Numbered from the stretch's first letter, positions 1-12,789 are shown. The stretch: DNA of 64,000 nucleotides from Prosapia bicincta (GCA_036971475.1 JBAIZL010000005.1:176804386-176868385), one strand, 5' to 3'. Program-made: numbers and translations. The notes: generated by a model not told the origin, from the sequence alone.

Positions 1-1025
1 ACATAAAGGGGAAGAAGCGTGCAGAGCTAAGCCATGATGACATTAAAGAGATAAGAAAGGACCGCCGTATCATGTTAGCATAAGCCAATAGTTGGCATAT
101 ACTACGGCTACTAGTACACCCTACGAGATATTCCTATTATTAGCGACGTAGCTTGCTCCCACGTTAAGCTCAGAGCTTGATTGAAAGTACAGATGTAAGA
201 TCAAAGACAAAAAATGATGATGATGATGATGGTGATGATGTCTGTTTCTTGTTTAAGGAAAATATTTCATAAATAAAAGTGTTGTTGTCTTTCTTTTATT
301 TATGTCAAGAAACCTTTATTAAATAAGTTTCACAAAAGTTTGTCAGATTAAATTAAGATTGCTAAAAAAAAATTTAATTCATATTCTTAAAATGTGTAAC
401 ACTTTATAGAAACGTAATAAGGAATGTTTTTATTAAAATTTTAATTAAAAGTTTCTCTTAATGGTATTTTATTATCGTAAAATATAAAATGTTATTACTG
501 TAATTCGGAGCCCATCTTTATATGGAGATATTTTTTTTAAGAAATGAAGGTAACAAAAAGCTTTGAAACAACTTTCGAGTTAATGATAAAAGTTTAGGCA
601 GTGTTAGTGTCTAAACACTGAGCTGGTAAATAGTTACGTGTTGTATGTTACTAAATCACGTAAATTGATCAATCTTATTATTTACTAGTAAATATTAGCA
701 TTTGTCGACATGTGTTGGTAAATGTGAAAATTTTATAAAAAAACGTTTCCGGAATCTTATTGTTCCAGATAGGGAGATGGTAGGTTTTCCCAATGGCTGT
801 AAGTGTTGGCTTTGGGAATAAATCAATGATTATTTGATATTATTTTTTTTTTGTAGTCCATTCGGGTATATTACATAAAGACTCGATCTTTTAATATCAA
901 GGAATGGTATATCTTAGGTGTTACTGGAAGACCATAGCGCTCACCATCATACGTTCTTTATGTACCATAAAGGTATAGATTTAAAAATTATTGCTATAAC
1001 AGATAAATTTCAACGATAATAAAAA
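1..1025. other. AT-rich intergenic DNA
   Basis: I see no coding segment here. A short (ATG)n microsatellite lies at about 214-240. The first 180 bases are somewhat richer in GC, but no frame stays open for long and nothing is recognisable. The rest is AT-rich with scattered poly-T runs. Confidence 0.6.
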
Positions 1026-1356
<331 letters not shown>

Positions 1357-1744
1357 CATAAAATTCTATTATTATTATTGAAACTGATTTCATACACGTA
1401 CCATTATTTAACTCTGCACGTAGATTTCTAAGGGTTATAAGAAATTCAGTGACAATTTTTTTTTTTGTTATAAAGACCTCTTACGATTTCATTATTTTCT
1501 TAGAATATCTTCGCCAGTAACTGGAGTTTCAGTTAAACATAATCTATAAAGTTAAATGTATGAGTCTCTTCTTTCCACTTTTGATTTGTATAATATATAT
1601 TGACAATATACTATATTTATACAGTTTTAATCACCACAAGAAGGTGGTCGCACTTCGAGCCCCGCCTGTGTCCTACCGTTCAACCGACCAAGAGCATGTT
1701 ATTTATTTTGACGGTTTAATCCTTGAAATGATGTTTTACTCAAA
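1357..1744. other. Intergenic, nothing recognised
   Basis: AT-rich sequence between the TG microsatellite and the decayed minus-strand gene fragment. A GC-richer patch at about 1,640-1,690 does not extend into a supported coding frame. Confidence 0.5.
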
Positions 1745-2751
1745 TTGAGGTTGTATCTGCCAATTTGGATTTGATGACACCATCTCTCTTTGCTCCACCG
1801 CACACTTGTTGATATTTTAGTCACTTCTTCTATTAGTCTACCTCTCTATAGCTTATATGTGTGTCGGCAATTTTACAGGCACAGTTTTAGAACTGCATTC
1901 TTTAGGATTCCTTTAAGATCTTTTTGTAAAAGGTGCGTTGTAGTTGATGGTTAGGTAACATTGTTTGTCTGCTACAAAAATATATTAACGTAATCTAAAG
2001 CAGCGAGATTCATCTCAGGAATTTCAAACTGTCTAACAGAAGATGACTCGGAAATGCTAGACTTGCTTCGAGCTACCTTGAATATTTTGACGGCTATTTG
2101 ACGAGTGTCCGTGACTGTCAATTAGCATTACACTGACGATATCTTCAATTTAGCCATAGTTTTTCAAAGATTTATAAACAACTTTATTTAGGTCATCTTC
2201 CAAGTTAAACTATAAATGTATTGCTTTCCAAAGATTGCTAACTTCATCCTTTAATTTTGCTTTACATTTTATAGTACACCTGCTTGGTGCATAGACTTTC
2301 ATCACATACGCTGTCATTTTTTTAAGTGTTTTGAGGGTGATTCTGAAACAATCTAAAGACTCAAGACCCGATTATCAGTCATTAGCCATCTGGAATGACA
2401 TAAATTTACTCGATTCCTGCCTCTAAACCAAGGAGAACACTCGCCACTAGAAACTATTCTGTGTATGTCACATAAATACTTTTTATCGGAACTGAGGTAT
2501 TTTTTTAGAACAGGAAACAAGTTTTCAACACAATTGTAGATGAGTTCTAATTGTACAGGAGGCGTTTTATAACAGCCAATCAAGACTTGACTACAGGGCC
2601 ACTGTAAGCTCGATAACAGTGGACACGAATCAAGATTTTTAAATAAATGTCTGAGTTTTAGTTCGTTTATATGTATTTGACACTCTATCCACTGAAGGGG
2701 TCTTCCTAGCGTCGCTATTTGTCTGACAACCATCACATCCCTCACTACCAA
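1745..2751 (-). pseudogene. Decayed copy of an arthropod repeat-associated protein of unknown function
   Basis: Reading the minus strand, a 132-codon open segment (2,751 to 2,353) is followed, after frameshifts and stops, by further segments with the same protein flavour down to about 1,745. Landmarks in order are RPLQW....HINELKLRHLFKNLD, KKYLCDIHRIVSSGECS, CHSRWLMTDNRVLSL, MTAYVMKVYAPSRCTIKC, then FEIPEMNLAALDYVNI and a last VTKIST-like segment. From memory, this order (a NELPLRHLF-like motif, HSRWLTTANRILRLYV, YxMKVYAPxWF and a PExNFxAxDY motif) is typical of a multicopy uncharacterised protein found in many arthropod genomes, often annotated in repeats. The function is unknown to me and I have not verified the family. 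At least two frame changes and several stops show it is not functional. No start or splice sites were assigned. Confidence 0.5.
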
Positions 2752-3070
2752 GTTCAGTCAAGTTATTAGTTTTTTCTCTTTTATGTACTCAGAGTTTTGG
2801 TTAGCCAAGTCAATCATCCTTCTATATAAAGGGTTTACACTACTTATATATTTTGAACAAGGCTCTTGTATGAGCGACATATGGTGTTCTTGGTGTACTC
2901 ACCTGTGCTTTCATATAATGTGTCTAGCTTCTCGTACTTCTGAACTCAACTACAAGCACTACTATGATTTTATTTTATTCTTAGGTTTTATTTAAAAAAA
3001 TATACAAAAGATTAAAATTTTTCGGAAAATTTCAAACTCTAAGCCTTTTGCGGCGTTTAAAGGTATAATA
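2752..3070. other. Intergenic, left flank of the duplication
   Basis: AT-rich sequence ending in a poly-T run. Nothing coding is supported. This flank has no counterpart just left of copy 2 (before 28,741), so 3,070 marks the left breakpoint of the shared segment. Confidence 0.5.
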
Positions 3071-4324
3071 TTTTTTTTTTTTTTTGCTAATATTTTACAA
3101 AGTACTTAGTGGACCTAAAATGCAAATATTTTTTCTCTACCGCATTTCGATCTGACGATTTTCATTTGTTTCGGCCCACCATAATATGTATGTAAATATA
3201 TATATATTATAAAGGAAATACTTTCGAGAAGTACGTCCAAATATAGCAGGTAATAAAAAAAAAACAGCATAGTTTTGGACCTATTGTAAATCTGTAGGGC
3301 CAAGGTGTTACTGTGCGCGGTATTTTAAGAGATAAAATATATTCAAAGTTACAGAATTTTTTAAACTGGGAACTAGAACAATGAGCTTACAGACAGGTTG
3401 CTCGATAAGAGCAAATCCCAGAAGTCTTAGTTACCAAAGTAAGTTATTTGTGACTGAGAATCTTACTTTCTAAGACAAAGCGGGTGGCAAGCGGGACCAA
3501 GATACTTGATTACTTCCACAAAGCAAATGCAAGAGAGGCTAGTGTTTGCTAAATAAGGAAAATGTAAGTTGATTGGGAAAGAAGATGGGAGAGCGATGGA
3601 AGGGGTTGAGTGATCAAGAGGTAGAGGAAGGACAGGAAGTTAAGTCCTGGCAGTCGAAGAAGCTGGTGCAGCTGGAGGAAGCAGAAATTTTGGGGTCGGA
3701 GAAGATCAGTTAAATTTTGGCAAAATTTCACGTTTTTAAATAGGAGTGACTACCACTATAATTTATACATAAACAAAGATACATGAATAAGCACTGTTTA
3801 CCTTAAATGTTCGAGTTTCGAATGACAATAAATATAATAAATCACCAAATTACAGGAAAATATCTTATGTGAATGTATTTTTTACCTTTACACAAAAATT
3901 TGTAGAAAAATAAATAAACATTGTAGAATAGGAATATTATTCTAGACAGAGCAAAGGCGTTTGTGTTGAACATTATTATGTCTGCTCCACAGCCGATCAG
4001 TTTTCGTCACCGTATCACAAACGTTTCGTGCTACAGTTTGAAACAGTAAAACACAAGTGAAATGCAATAGAAACTGATTTACTCTCCTGAATGCTGCACA
4101 AACTTCTTTACTTCAGGGTTACGTGTCACCACGTTGAAACTCTTATTTCCTAATGTGTTTAAAAGCAACATGGTATTATATGATTACAAACGATATATTT
4201 GCCACATTGCGCCAAGTGTCAATTCCAAATGGTAGGGAAAACTCTAAAGAAGAATAAATCGCTATACATTTTATTAGTTTCTATACCTTTCACATTTGTT
4301 CAATGTTGCTAAATATGTACAATA
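3071..4324. other. Duplicon 1, noncoding
   Basis: No gene is supported. A purine-rich patch lies at 3,560-3,710, and the rest is AT-rich. The matching part of copy 2 (28,741-29,930) carries small indels that break every short open frame. Confidence 0.5.
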
Positions 4325-4625
4325 GTTAATAACAAGAATTTGATTGGTACAAAGGTAACTTTTTCTATAGGAAATATAAAAACTGAAAAACATGTATAAA
4401 TACTTGTTTTATTTTAACCAATGCCTCTCTTGTTGGTTTTATTAACTGGTGGTGACCTTCCAGTAACTACCTTATCTGGATAGCTAGTCGATCAGTTTAG
4501 GGCAGGATGAGGTGTGGTCCCCATCAGAGCACCATCAGAACCGAGAGTATCGGATTGAGCCAGAAAATAGTGCGGTGTGCTTGGAGATACGGTCGGTCAG
4601 GATTCGGTGAATACGGTGGATAAAC
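4325..4625 (-). repeat. Dispersed repeat R1, unit a
   Basis: A GC-richer block of about 300 bases that occurs three times in the window: here, at its duplicate 29,930-30,230, and as a diverged inverted copy at 54,840-55,146. The best shared core is CTATCCAGATAAGG on the minus strand. No coding frame is consistent across the three copies, so a transposable-element remnant is likely. The family is not identified. Confidence 0.65.
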
Positions 4626-6062
4626 TGACAGTTAAGCCCAGCAGTGTGATGCACACTGCTGACCTCCTCATCGATTTCATGCACGTTAAGTTCAGATTTT
4701 AGTCATTAATTACTGCTTTTAGGCCCTGTTTTTGCATGTGATCCTTCTTTGGCTGATTTTCTTTCTTGGCTCGGGATCCACTGGGTGTCAATAGACCAGT
4801 GTCTTTGCATAAAGTCGTAAAATACACAGCATACATAATAAAATTTAAAAACTAGAGATAAAATTTCACTCATAAAATGAGAGATTCGAAATATTTTCCA
4901 TTAGCTTAGGATTTCACTGCAGATAAAATTTAATGTAGCTATGCGGTATAACTGCTTTTCAAGTTCCAACAGTATTAGATTCTTTCTTGGAATGTACGTT
5001 TGACGTGAAATTACGCCTGGGAAAATGCACTTTTGTTTTAAAAACCAAATACTCTTTTAATATTAGTATATTTTAAAAAAAATATATTTTTGCTCATCTA
5101 CAGGTTTCTCTTTAACTTATGTTAATAACGAGGCTATACAATGTAATATAATAGGATTTACGCATTGGATCGGTAAAGTAACTTATGCTAAGCAATTGTC
5201 GAAAGTTTCAGATGTGACAAAGAATTTTCTATAGTTTAACTATTGATTGATTTCATATTCAGTAAACTGTGTTTTGTGAGAAGTTCAGAACTTGGAATGA
5301 TACCAATATTTTTTTTAATAAATCAGAACCACTAACTCCTTATGTAAAATAACTTTTAAATATCTTTAGATTATCTCGAAGAATGCCAGGATGACATATT
5401 GATATAGGGGTTGGTTTTAATGTGCAACAATTTTCACTATTGTTATATACAGAGTGCAATGACTAGCGTGTTCGAGGGTGACGTATTTACATAGGAGAGG
5501 AGTTATATTTGCGTATCTCGCTACTAATATATTTAAAAATTACCAACCTGTTTCCTAATGGCTTTATTTAACCCTTCATACAAACCATATGTGTGATTGA
5601 TACTGTGAAATAAATCGCGTCTGTTAGTTCAATAATTAGTGACATTATAATCATCCCACACACACGTATACAAACACACACACTCACTTGTTCCCGATAG
5701 TAAAAGGTTTACTGTAATTGCAATGGGAGCTAAATATTCGTCTCTTTATTACTTTTATTTATTTTACATTCAACGAATAACAATTTTTTAAACAGTAAAT
5801 TATAAATTTTCCGTGACGTATTTCCACCACGTAACATATATGTTGACTTTCTACACGCTCGTTTTATGGCTTTGTTTGGCAGGGCTCTATTTGTACACTA
5901 ATATATCAACCGCTTTTACCACACAAAAGGTGGCCAAGACATTGCAACTGTATCGTAGAAAGAACCACAGAACTTTAAATATTCCTGACGGTTTTTCGAA
6001 GTTTTATATCCCTCTCTGTCTTTTACTTTCTCCCTCAATTTATCTAAATCCATAAATTACTT
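4626..6062. other. Duplicon 1, noncoding
   Basis: No gene is supported. A short CA-rich stretch lies at 5,655-5,690. The block 5,281-5,700 is very similar to 30,981-31,400 in copy 2, with only a handful of substitutions by eye. Short open frames at 5,813-6,055 are not preserved in copy 2. Confidence 0.5.
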
Positions 6063-6200
6063 AAGCTCGTTCCTATTTTCTCTCCTATTCCCGCCCTTTT
6101 ACTCTAACACTATTCCTGCATCTCCCAATCTCAAGTTCGTTCCTATTTTCTTTCTATTCCCGCCCTTTTACTCTGACCCTTTTCCTGCATCTCCCAATCT
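6063..6200 (+). repeat. Two-unit 70-bp tandem repeat, copy-1 specific
   Basis: A unit beginning AAGCTCGTTCCTATTTTC and ending with CTGCATCTCCCAATCTC occurs twice with a period of 70. Copy 2 has only one unit (about 31,765-31,835), so this is a copy-number change after the large duplication. Confidence 0.85.
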
Positions 6201-6450
6201 CTTTCTTGATAAAACCCTTCTTCTTTTTCTCATTACCCCTTCCCCTTCCTTTTCTTTCTGCTATCATCTCATTTTCTACATCCTATTCCTCCTCTCGTTC
6301 TTTCTTTTTCTTCATCATACTATTCCTCTCTCTTTCTCTTCCTGACTCTCCCTCTCTTCTCTCTTGTTTCCTACCTTATCTCAGTTCCTATGTCTCTCTT
6401 TCTCTCTCACACTCGCTCTCCCTCTCGCTCTCTCACTCCCTGTAACTCTC
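6201..6450. repeat. Polypyrimidine (CT-rich) tract
   Basis: A long C/T-rich strand ending in CTCTC runs. It gives a Ser/Leu/Phe-only open frame, which is a composition artefact. The same tract lies at 31,838-32,095 in copy 2. Confidence 0.85.
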
Positions 6451-9197
6451 GTTCATTTCATCTCCTAGGTAGTCTATTCAGACATATCCACGCTTAGACC
6501 TTCTGATGGTTAAGATTTTTCGAAAACATTATATTGGTTCTTAGGAATACTAAAATATTCTTGTAAAAAAGAGACTGCTTCTAGAACTTGTAAATTTGAA
6601 ATGCTTTAGTGTTGTGTAGTTTTTCCTGATATTAAGATTTAATAACATGAAACTACATCAAATAACATGGTGTAGCCATTTCCAAGCGTTGAAAACTTCT
6701 CGTCAACTTTAACCTTGGCAGGAAAGTAATGTACAAACATTCCAAGTCAAACGGTCTTGCTTCGTCCACATTGTTTTCCTGTTTCTATTTTGTGATATTA
6801 GCGGAAGTAAAGATTAGCAATATGTAGAATAAATATTTAGTACAAGCTTTATACTGAAATATACTTTTAAATAGATTGTTTTTGTTAATTTAAGACAAAT
6901 GTACAATTGTTTTAGTCATACATCTTTGGATTTACCTCTATAAGTTAATGGAAGGTAAATGGAAGTGTGTTTTTCGTATCTCTACCATTATGTTTTGAAA
7001 AATACTAGGCTTTACCAATGGCAGAGGATTAATGCTACTTTAGGAAATAAAACGACAAATGATTCTAATTTATTTCCTGCTGGCATCGAGCCCATCTATT
7101 AAGGCTTGGTGAAGTTAAGTAACACTTATCGAGTCTCTGTAGAAAAATTCAAGTTTTACAGAGAGTTTGATTGTAAAGGTTCGAGATAAACTTTAATCAC
7201 AGAAGAGTTGGGTCTTTTAAAGTTTAACTTAAATATTGTTACTGAAATATCCTGATATTAACAAATATACGGGTTTATACAATATTGTATTCAATACACA
7301 CAATATACATAAACTATTTAATATGTAGAATTAGCAAACAATAATTGAAAAATTTTCAATCATAACTAAGTTTAATACAAAGTTTCAGAAATGATGTTTT
7401 AAATTCAGAAAATAAATTCGAAGTCAAAATATTATTTCAGATAAAGCAATTAGTTTTAATTACAAGTTAATTTTCTATCAGTTGAACTTTTAAAAACTGT
7501 ATAATCAATAAAACGTTGTCCGAAATCTGCTGTTGTCTACAGCGTGAATTTTTTATTGTGCTTTTGTTGATTACTCCAAGAACACATTGTGACGTGCAAT
7601 TAGTCGTGTTGTAGTTAATGCATTACGGACTTGGAAACCATCTAAAATAGAATATTGTTAGAATACATTATAAAATGAATGCTATAATTGAAATTTTCAA
7701 AAAATTTATAATAAAACCCAAATATCTATACGCAACCATTTAACATTTTAGTAACTATAAAATTCTTAAATTGTTTTTACTAAAGGCAATATCTGAATTG
7801 ACTAATTCAGTACTTTACAACAACTCAAAATCAATTTCGGCAAACTAATTGGAGTTAGAGTGAATATTTTGCTTTAAGCACATTCTGGCGTCAACGTACG
7901 TCCGACATTCCATTTACATAGACAAACACCACTACTATTACGTGGCTAAATAGGCCTACATAACATTGCACACATCTACAACAAGAATCCTACATAGCCA
8001 AGCATCCTACAAAAATTTGGTTCTAGCAATCGGGGAAATTCCGGCAGTAGTGGAAACCTTTATAGTAACGTCTACAGGGATTTTGAATTTAAAAACACAA
8101 ATAATCTTGTGTATTGAGAAATTACCTGAACATTTTGTTATGATATAAGAGTCAGTGATACAGCATTCTTAAATTTAACGAAACATTTTAAATTCAAATA
8201 ACAAATTAGAGCTAATAGTTTAATATGTTCAATGAAAATCGAGAACATTATGAATTATAACATTTTTCATTCAATATTCATTTCTTTACTTGAGAAATGT
8301 TTTTAATGAAAACTAATACTTACTATAGTTAATAATAAAATAATGTAGGTAACAAAAAACATTTATTAGATGTTTAATGAATACAAATGTGTTTAACAAA
8401 CTCATTAAAAATCAACAATAAGTACCACATGTGCCTAAATTTATTTTCATTTAAAAAATTGGATTCTAAAACATGACTTAATATTATCGTTATATTGAAT
8501 TATTTTTTTTTGAGATTTATGAAAATTTAAATAAATTATTATATTTATTAACAATTCAAAAGTATTATTAATACCCTTTTCATAACAATTTTCAAAAAAA
8601 AATGTAACATAGCCTACATGTAAAACAACAGCTATTTCCTACACCCTCTGCCTTTCTTTTCCAGGCAACGTTGACGAACAGAAACCTCTAGAAGATTCCT
8701 AAGTGTTCAAACAACTTGTTCAAACAATCCCACTGCAATGCCAACTATCTGTTCTTCTTAGATCCTTCCTTTAAGTACAAATTTCATGAGTCTATATTGT
8801 TTCTGTAGCAACGTCTGCTTTGTGACGTCATATTTAACCACCGTTTGCAATTAACCAACTACAGGCAAATTTACAGTAGCAAGTGTTGTGGTTTGAAAAT
8901 GAATGTGGTTTGCTGATAGTGGCTGAAATATTGGCGTACAAACCTGCAGCTCGGGCGATAATATGTTCTCAAAGAGTGACATTTAGAGTTTTTAATAGAG
9001 CAACATTTTTAGAGAGCAAAGATGTATTCTGCATTAAATAACCGACTTTAATTTAAAATAGTAGGTATTCAAAGTCACTACTGATGTCTATCACATTAAC
9101 ATTTTGGGAAAATTGATATTCCAAATCATAACAGTGCTAGAAGATATTATTATTTTTGTATTTGTTGAATCCAACTTCACGTAAGCTACTAGTTATC
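6451..9197. other. Duplicon 1, noncoding, with an unusually conserved block
   Basis: No gene is supported. Bases 7,081-7,860 differ from copy 2 at only about eight places by eye, much less than neighbouring stretches. Bases 8,740-9,030 are absent from copy 2. A short open frame at 7,966-8,148 exists in both copies, but its differences are mostly amino-acid changing, so I do not call it. Confidence 0.5.
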
Positions 9198-9418
9198 ACT
9201 AAACACTTTTAAATGTTTATGAGCTAGCGTATAGTAGCACTTACTTATGTTTGTTGATGACGGCCGATTCGGGAGATCTGTTCCATTGTAAACTCAGACC
9301 GTAACTCGGAGTTATGGTCTGAGCTGACAATTGGACACATCTCCCGAAACGGCCGTCCTCAACAAACATAAGTAAGTGCTACTATAGGCAAGTTTATAAA
9401 CATTTAAAATTGTTTAAG
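9198..9418. mobile_element. Foldback / MITE-like hairpin element
   Basis: A long inverted repeat. The inner arms start TATAGTAGCACTTAC (9,230) and end GTAAGTGCTACTATA (9,386). Outside these, a more degenerate arm (TTTTAAATGTTTATRARCT) extends to about 9,198 and 9,418. The loop lies around ACTCGGAGT near 9,310. No protein is encoded. This structure is typical of nonautonomous foldback or MITE elements; the family and target-site duplication could not be assigned. Confidence 0.75.
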
Positions 9419-10100
9419 ATATTATTGTAATTAGAAATATTTCAAATTATGTTTAAAAAAAGACTAATTTTTCATTTTTATGTAAAGTATGAAATACTTT
9501 GCTACGGATGATGTAAAATTTCCAGATGTAAGTCACAAAGTGAAGGCTTGTATCTGTGGTGGAGTATGAAGGTATGGTAGGTAACATTGCCATCTGGAAC
9601 CTGCCGTTAAAACATTTACAGGATGCGCGAATAATGCACTTCATAGAATTAATGAACGAATTATGAAAAATTTATATTTTAATGAAAAACTGGATGAGCT
9701 TAAATTAAAATGACATTCATAATGTACCATCCAATAAAATTATTGTTTAATGTATATTGTTTAATGTCTTTTAATTGTAAATGGTTTTTTAGGAATTCGA
9801 TTTGTGTTTATCTGAAGCCATATTGTCTTTTTGTTATAAAAGTATTAATATTTAAAAGAATTAAACTTGTATAAGCATTTAAGGTTCGTTGTTGCTACTA
9901 TCACTTTTGGAAATATTATACTTAAACAAAAAAGAGGCTAATAAATTAATTAGCGAAAATATTCAGTATATTGCAAAGTGAGTTTAATCTACAGTAAATA
10001 ATGTCGCTTGAAGTTTGTTACGTTTTACGCCTTTCAGCCTCCATATAGCTATTCACAGTAAATATATTTTATTTGTGATTTAGAATAAACTTTTAATAAT
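9419..10100. other. Duplicon 1, noncoding
   Basis: AT-rich sequence between two foldback elements. I see no supported gene. A short minus-strand open frame (9,453-9,644) is only partly preserved in copy 2. Confidence 0.5.
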
Positions 10101-10107
10101 GAAAGAC

Positions 10108-10167
<60 letters not shown>

Positions 10168-10490
10168 TTATTTATGAGTTAGTTTTCCAGCTTCATCAGA
10201 CCTTTCAAAGGGAATTACCTATTATATATTGATGTAACTGTGATTCATAACAATTGAAAAAAACAAATATTACGTAATGCAATAAATAACGTTGAAGTGG
10301 CACACCTTAATTTGGTGTATTATTTTTGTTAACTATTTAGAACCATAGTTACATCAATATATATTGGATATTTCTATTTGGAAGGTCTGATGATGGAAAA
10401 TCTACCTTTTTTCCAATAAAAGCTGTAGAATCGTCACCATTATTTTTAAAATAAATTTTATTTCAAACATTTATTAATAACCGTCTTTTT
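10101..10490. mobile_element. MITE-like inverted-repeat element with TA microsatellite
   Basis: The ends read AAAGACGGTT (10,103) and AACCGTCTTT (about 10,479-10,488) in inverted orientation. A second inverted pair lies inside: ATATTGATGTAACTGTGATTC and its near complement around 10,333-10,360, with AGACCTTTC/GGAAGGTCT outside it. A (TA)n run occupies 10,112-10,164. No protein is encoded. The right terminal repeat is lost in copy 2. Both arms hold CTGATGA (the left on the minus strand) followed closely by GAAA, a pattern also seen in hammerhead cores, but I could not draw a convincing ribozyme fold here. Confidence 0.6.
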
Positions 10491-10559
10491 TAATACCAAG
10501 ATTTCTGAGTTGTTATATACCTACAAAAAGAATACAATTGGTTTAAATCACGAATTATA

Positions 10560-11290
10560 TAAGCTAATTGACGTAATTGGCACCTCTACAAGTCTGGAAT
10601 CACGTGAAAACATGTTATTTACCCGTCAGTCTATTTTTATTTCCGTTTCTTCATCTCAAGGAATAATTTTACAATATAAACTGCAATAAATGCGAGAATA
10701 GCCGCAGAATATATTGCCACAGCTCTGACAAATAATAAAACTTTATACCTGCAATTTCCATTTAAATTTTCAACAATAAAATCAGGTTGCTTCGCAATTG
10801 GACGTGTTTCTTGCACGCCAAATCCGAGAGTATTGGATGTAGTAAAGGAAAGATGTAGCAATGCGCCCCAAGAGAAGATCCATAAAGGGACGCGGGGTTA
10901 TGTTATCATTGCATATCAGAACAACAATTCCATATGGAAGGCACACTTTACAACCCATAAAATGGGGAATATGTTTAGCAAATATACTTTGTAAACACTG
11001 GTTATTATACAATAATAATAAAATGAGTCCACGTCATAAGCGGTGACGTAGGGCGTGTCTTCTCCAACTACAGCGAGGATTTATTTCATTTCATATAATG
11101 TATTACTTTTCTCTTTAAAAAATCGAACACAGAGTCCCAATCTAATAAGACTACGCGTCCAATATAGCAAATATGGGAAGTAGAGACTTATGAGAGGTCT
11201 TTCTACATAAAATTGTGTGATTACAGGTTTTTGTTTCTATGTGTCGGCCAGTAATATACTAACAACATATTGGAAGCAGGTTTGGTCAAG
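10560..11290 (-). pseudogene. Unidentified protein-gene remnant, lineage I (copy 1)
   Basis: I do not recognise the protein. The minus strand of this block is homologous, at roughly 70% by eye, to the plus strand of 18,560-19,445 inside the same duplicon, and similarity is best where both translate to matching peptides. In order these are ILAVVGEDTPYV..YDVDSFYYYC, then in another frame HFMGCKVCLPYGIV, then in a third a hydrophobic helix ending LAFIAVYIVKLFLEMKKRK and a stop at about 10,639. The last 25-30 residues look like a membrane segment with a basic tail. Frame changes between segments mean this is a broken gene, or exons without recognised splice sites. The duplicate is at 35,880-36,605. 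Confidence 0.45.
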
Positions 11291-12117
11291 TAGTCATCTA
11301 CATTATTTGTCGAGTAAAAGAATTTGGCTAGAAAGATGAAAGCGTTTATTGGCTTAAGGAATTATAAATATTCATAATTTTATTTAATGTACGATATATA
11401 ATATGACTTTTTTGTTTTAGCCGAAAGATATAGAATTATTTTTTTAAATTATTTAAATTAGTAGTTATTTATTCTTTTTCTAAAAGGTTTTAAAACATTT
11501 TTTTTTTGCCGGGTTTAAGACTACTGCCGTCCCACGTTAGATATAGAAAGTTTTTCAGGTTTTAAATAAGAATCTCTATTTCTTTTTAAACAAAGGAGCT
11601 AAGAAAACATTATGGCTATCCCTGGAATTATGAAGTAATATCACCAGTCTCGGCCTTATCAGACAACGATGTGGAGTTTAACATCACATAAAATTAATTA
11701 ACTGAATATTCAGAGTAAAACCGACAGGTTTACAAATATATTACTTGTGTTATGACTTAAAGGATAAATAATGTGCGTATCTATAACAAATGAGGATTGG
11801 AATGTGTCTAATAAATAAAAAATAAGTAAAAAACATTCTTTTCTCAGTAACAGATCAAAATCATCGCAATAATTAAGTATAGCAAATTGTAATTGGCGTA
11901 TAAAGAGACAAGAGAGAAAACTGAATTTAAGAATTGCTCAATGTCTTTGCTGTAGTGTGCGCAATTTTGTAGTATGGCCCTAATCTAGATGATTTTCGCA
12001 TATTTATTGTCTAATCTCTATTAGACCCATGGGTAAATATTAATGATTACTAAGAATATTAATGAATATTACTTCATAACTATTATAAATATTACTTACT
12101 TCATAAATCATATTTTT
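11291..12117. other. Duplicon 1, noncoding
   Basis: AT-rich sequence with no supported feature. It aligns with 36,606-37,440 in copy 2 with scattered substitutions. Confidence 0.5.
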
Positions 12118-12395
12118 GTATTATTATTTATTATGATGGGCAAACTCATGCCGTACTTCAGCGTACCTCATGTTTGAGATAAATAAACATTGGCAGCAAG
12201 TTCACGTTTTATATATCCCATTGTTATCACGTGAGCGGGACTATTATTACCACTCTAACCACCCACTATTACCCTAGGTTTAAACAGATACTCATTTCCA
12301 CTGACTGAGTATACTAGAGGGCTGAAACCCCTACTTGGAATCAAACCCAGAAACAATATACTAGTAGTCAAGTTCTGTACCCACTTTAATTTGTT
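12118..12395 (-). mobile_element. Probable tRNA-derived SINE, copy 1
   Basis: On the minus strand, the segment starts near GTGGGTACAGAACTTGACTA and carries CTGGGTTTGATTCC, close to a pol III B box (GGTTCGANTCC). It then runs through a GC-richer body and ends in AT-rich ATAATAAATAATA sequence. This head-body-tail layout fits a tRNA-derived SINE. The A box is weak and the family is not identified. The copy-2 version (37,440-37,715) is nearly identical. Confidence 0.4.
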
Positions 12396-12789
12396 ATTAT
12401 TTCTGTATAAAAGAACAAATACAAATACATTCTAAATTTGATACTATATTCAATGTCTGTAACGTTTCAGCAACAAAATAAACTTGGCAAATTGTATAAA
12501 TTTAGCAAAAATTCTATTTCTAATTAAACATATGTTTTTTATCTTGCCTTATTGTATTATTCATTCCTTATGATGTTGGTACTGTCTATCAATGAAAAGC
12601 TTTGAATATGAGTTAATAAATATTCTTGTATTTAAACAACATATGTTGTTTTACATTATTAAACCAAAATACATATTTTATATTTATATAAGATTACCCT
12701 TACAGGGTTATATATAAAGTGTTGTGCAATTAATGTAAGTGTTATAATTATAGGTTAGATTTGAGACATACTTAATAATAAAATCGAAT

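Noticed and set aside
213..240. CTGATGA/GATGATG motifs as possible hammerheads
   Set aside because: This is a plain (ATG)n microsatellite with no GAAA partner or stems.
3549..3731. Leu/Ser-rich minus-strand open frame
   Set aside because: It is a purine-rich composition effect and is broken by small indels in copy 2.
7966..8148. 60-codon open frame kept in both duplicons
   Set aside because: Differences between copies mostly change amino acids and there is no motif, so persistence is explained by low divergence.
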